DNA from: Candidatus Glassbacteria bacterium RIFCSPLOWO2_12_FULL_58_11
GTDB taxonomy: Bacteria > Gemmatimonadota > Glassbacteria > GWA2-58-10
DNA: 7,530 nucleotides
Assembly: GCA_001780825.1 (NCBI GenBank)
Contig: MFIX01000041.1
Span: 1 to 7,530 of the forward strand
Direction of reading: 5' to 3'
The notes beneath the pieces are model-generated. The model worked only from the letters and a program-made list of their open reading frames with translations. It searched no databases and had not been told where the DNA came from. Positions 6,210 through 7,530 of the stretch are shown in pieces (position 1 is the first letter of the stretch; each line of letters opens with the position of its first letter). The translations under genes and the position numbers were made by a program.

Positions 6210-6875
6210 ATGAGAAACCTGATAATCATCCCGCTGGTAATTCTGCTCTGCGCCGGCCCGCTGCGGGCGGCCCGGCTCCACGGCAAAGTCAGCCTGCAGC
6301 AGGCAGAGGCCAAGGCTCCGCTTTCCGCCTACTCGCGAGGGGTGTACGTTCCCGGCGCCCTGGATAAAAAGCCCGCCGAGGGAAACCCGGAGGGCAAAGA
6401 GCCGAAAGTGATCGTCTGGGCCGAACCGGTGGGCGCGGCCCCCAAGTTCGTTCAGCCGGCGGAAAAACCCAGGATGATCCAGCAGAACAAGGAATTCATC
6501 CCCTCGGTGCTCGCCGTGCAGACCGGCACGACTATCGGCTTCCCCAACCTGGACCCCCTGTATCACAACGTATTTTCCTACTCGAAAGCCAAGCGTTTCG
6601 ACCTCGGGCGCTACCAGCAGGGCAAATCCAAAGATATCACCTTCGATCAGCCCGGCGTGGTGGAAGTTTATTGCGAGATCCACGAAAACATGCACGCTTA
6701 TATCATGGTGATCGATACGCCGTATTTCACCAAAACCGGAAAAAACGGCGAGTTTACCCTCGAACTTCCCGGTGGAAAATACAAAGTCTATGCCTGGATT
6801 CCCAACAGCAAGTCCGAGCCTGCCGAGGTCGAACTTTCCGCCACAGGGGATACCGAGGTGAACTTCGCTTTCTGA
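6210..6875 (+). CDS. Periplasmic cupredoxin (plastocyanin-like blue copper) protein with C-terminal beta-sandwich extension
   Basis: A 221-residue exported protein. Residues 1-20 are a signal peptide ending PLRA. The cupredoxin core spans about residues 66-170. Its type-1 copper ligands are all visible: His119 in PLYHNVFSYS, then Cys155, His158 and Met161 in VYCEIHENMHAYIMV, the C-x2-H-x2-M spacing seen in proteins often labelled 'methylamine utilization protein'. That label is a family habit and does not show a role in methylamine use; no mau genes are present. A strand-rich segment of about 20 residues (39-62) interrupts the N-terminal part. Residues ~172-221 (NGEFTLELPGGKYKVYAW and onward) look like a carboxypeptidase-regulatory-like beta-sandwich, a common partner of this fold. 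It probably binds copper and carries electrons or senses metal in the periplasm. Only a weak GTGAG precedes the ATG. The barrel gene lies 18 bases upstream. Confidence 0.85.
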   Translation: MRNLIIIPLVILLCAGPLRAARLHGKVSLQQAEAKAPLSAYSRGVYVPGALDKKPAEGNPEGKEPKVIVWAEPVGAAPKFVQPAEKPRMIQQNKEFIPSVLAVQTGTTIGFPNLDPLYHNVFSYSKAKRFDLGRYQQGKSKDITFDQPGVVEVYCEIHENMHAYIMVIDTPYFTKTGKNGEFTLELPGGKYKVYAWIPNSKSEPAEVELSATGDTEVNFAF

Positions 6876-7040
6876 TTTCCCGGCTGGATCAATCTCTCCC
6901 CCACCTTTAAATTATTTCCGACCCGGCGGCAATCCTCGGTGGTATAAAAGTATGGGAAACGGGCGCGATTTTTCGTGTCGTTTTACCCCAGACAGCATAA
7001 ATTGCAGCTTGACGCTGTACTTTGAGAAGAGGCTTGCATT
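6876..7040. other. Intergenic gap before the sensor gene, no clear signal
   Basis: These 165 bases hold no reading frame I can support. An isolated TATAAA (6943-6948) and a TTGACG (7009-7014) are present, but neither has a partner box at a normal distance. I see no terminator hairpin followed by a T run. The sensor may therefore be read through from the cupredoxin gene or have its own promoter of a non-sigma70 type. Confidence 0.4.
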
Positions 7041-7530
7041 TTGTTCCGTAGATTACGCTATAAAATAGCCGCATATTTCGCCGCACTGATGGTCGGAGTG
7101 ATGGCGCTGGTCCTGCTGGTGGTGAATGTCCTGGTGGGGCGGAACGCCGACTCCGTGATCAAGCTGCGTTTCGATGAGGCGCGTCTGCTTTTCCAGCAGC
7201 AGCTCGACAATGACGCCAGGTACTTGACCGACATGGGCTTGGTGGTCTCCCGCGCCCCTCGCCTGCTGGCCGCGGTCGCCACCGGCGACCACGCTACTGT
7301 GCTCGATGCCGCCGGGTCCCTTCGCGAGCAGGTCAAAAGCGAGTTGATTACCATTATCGACCGCAGCGGCCGCGTTATGGCGCAGGTCCACGACCCTCAG
7401 CACTGGGGCGCGGATGTTACCGGCGAGCCGCTGATCTCCAGCGCCCTGAACGGCCGGTCCCAGGCCGGCCTGATCGTCGATGAAGGGGAAATCTACCAGG
7501 TAGTGGCCGTCCCCCTGGTCTCGGGCGGCG
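7041..7530 (+). CDS. Membrane sensor with periplasmic CACHE-type domain, 5' part only (runs off the window)
   Basis: An open frame of 163 codons continues past the window end. It starts at TTG 7041, eight bases after GAGG (7029-7032) inside a purine-rich AGAAGAGG stretch; the next upstream stop is at 7023, and the first in-frame ATG (7089) would fall inside the membrane helix. Residues 1-9 are basic (MFRRLRYK), ~10-33 form a transmembrane helix, and the rest is periplasmic. A long helix (~36-66) is followed by a CACHE-like fold, with ITIIDRSGRVMAQVHDPQHWG and IYQVVAVPLV as typical strands. This resembles dCACHE sensors heading diguanylate cyclases, histidine kinases or chemoreceptors; the output domain lies outside the window. 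It follows the cupredoxin gene by 165 bases in the same direction and may sense something handled by its two neighbours. The ligand is unknown. Confidence 0.8.
   Translation, partial: MFRRLRYKIAAYFAALMVGVMALVLLVVNVLVGRNADSVIKLRFDEARLLFQQQLDNDARYLTDMGLVVSRAPRLLAAVATGDHATVLDAAGSLREQVKSELITIIDRSGRVMAQVHDPQHWGADVTGEPLISSALNGRSQAGLIVDEGEIYQVVAVPLVSGG

Noticed and set aside
6159..6695. Minus-strand 178-codon open frame opposite the cupredoxin
   Set aside because: No recognisable domain, and the opposite strand encodes a clear copper protein with all ligands.

Overview
The window reads as a piece of a moderately GC-rich, Gram-negative (diderm) bacterial chromosome. The diderm call rests on an outer-membrane beta-barrel protein with a signal peptide and a C-terminal Phe, a periplasmic cupredoxin, and a large-ectodomain ABC-2 permease. 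I cannot name the organism. An HD-GYP protein, a dCACHE-type sensor and a palindromic MITE-like repeat would fit an environmental deltaproteobacterial or candidate-phylum genome, but that is inference.

Layout. (1) 1-1985, plus strand: the 3' part of one NatB-type ABC-2 permease, then a complete paralogue of it. The two share about two thirds of residues over their last ~200 positions, so this is a tandem duplication and probably a heterodimeric exporter whose ATPase lies upstream of the window. (2) 1986-2276: a ~155-bp element with matching inverted ends directly after the permease stop codon, then a 33-codon minus-strand fragment that looks like the last part of a histidine-kinase ATPase domain. 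The fragment is a probable gene remnant. (3) 2277-3536, minus strand: a c-di-GMP-phosphodiesterase-type HD-GYP protein with a good promoter and ribosome binding site. (4) 3537-3811: a divergent regulatory region with one sigma70-like promoter on each strand and, in the plus-strand leader, a 12-bp perfect palindrome of LacI-family operator type. (5) 3812-4870, plus strand: a Gfo/Idh/MocA-family sugar or dihydrodiol oxidoreductase. (6) 4871-5054: an AT-rich regulatory stretch with several palindromes. (7) 5055-7530, plus strand: outer-membrane barrel protein, periplasmic blue-copper-type protein and the start of a membrane-anchored CACHE sensor. The sensor begins with TTG and runs off the window.

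How the parts may work together. The permease pair is a transport unit separate from the rest. The HD-GYP protein and the CACHE sensor are both signalling proteins, and if the sensor carries a GGDEF domain beyond the window the region would hold both arms of c-di-GMP control. The barrel-cupredoxin-sensor trio is the most promising candidate for a little-described system: an outer-membrane channel, a periplasmic copper or redox protein and an inner-membrane periplasmic sensor in one co-directional cluster. This is a hypothesis from gene order and domains only.
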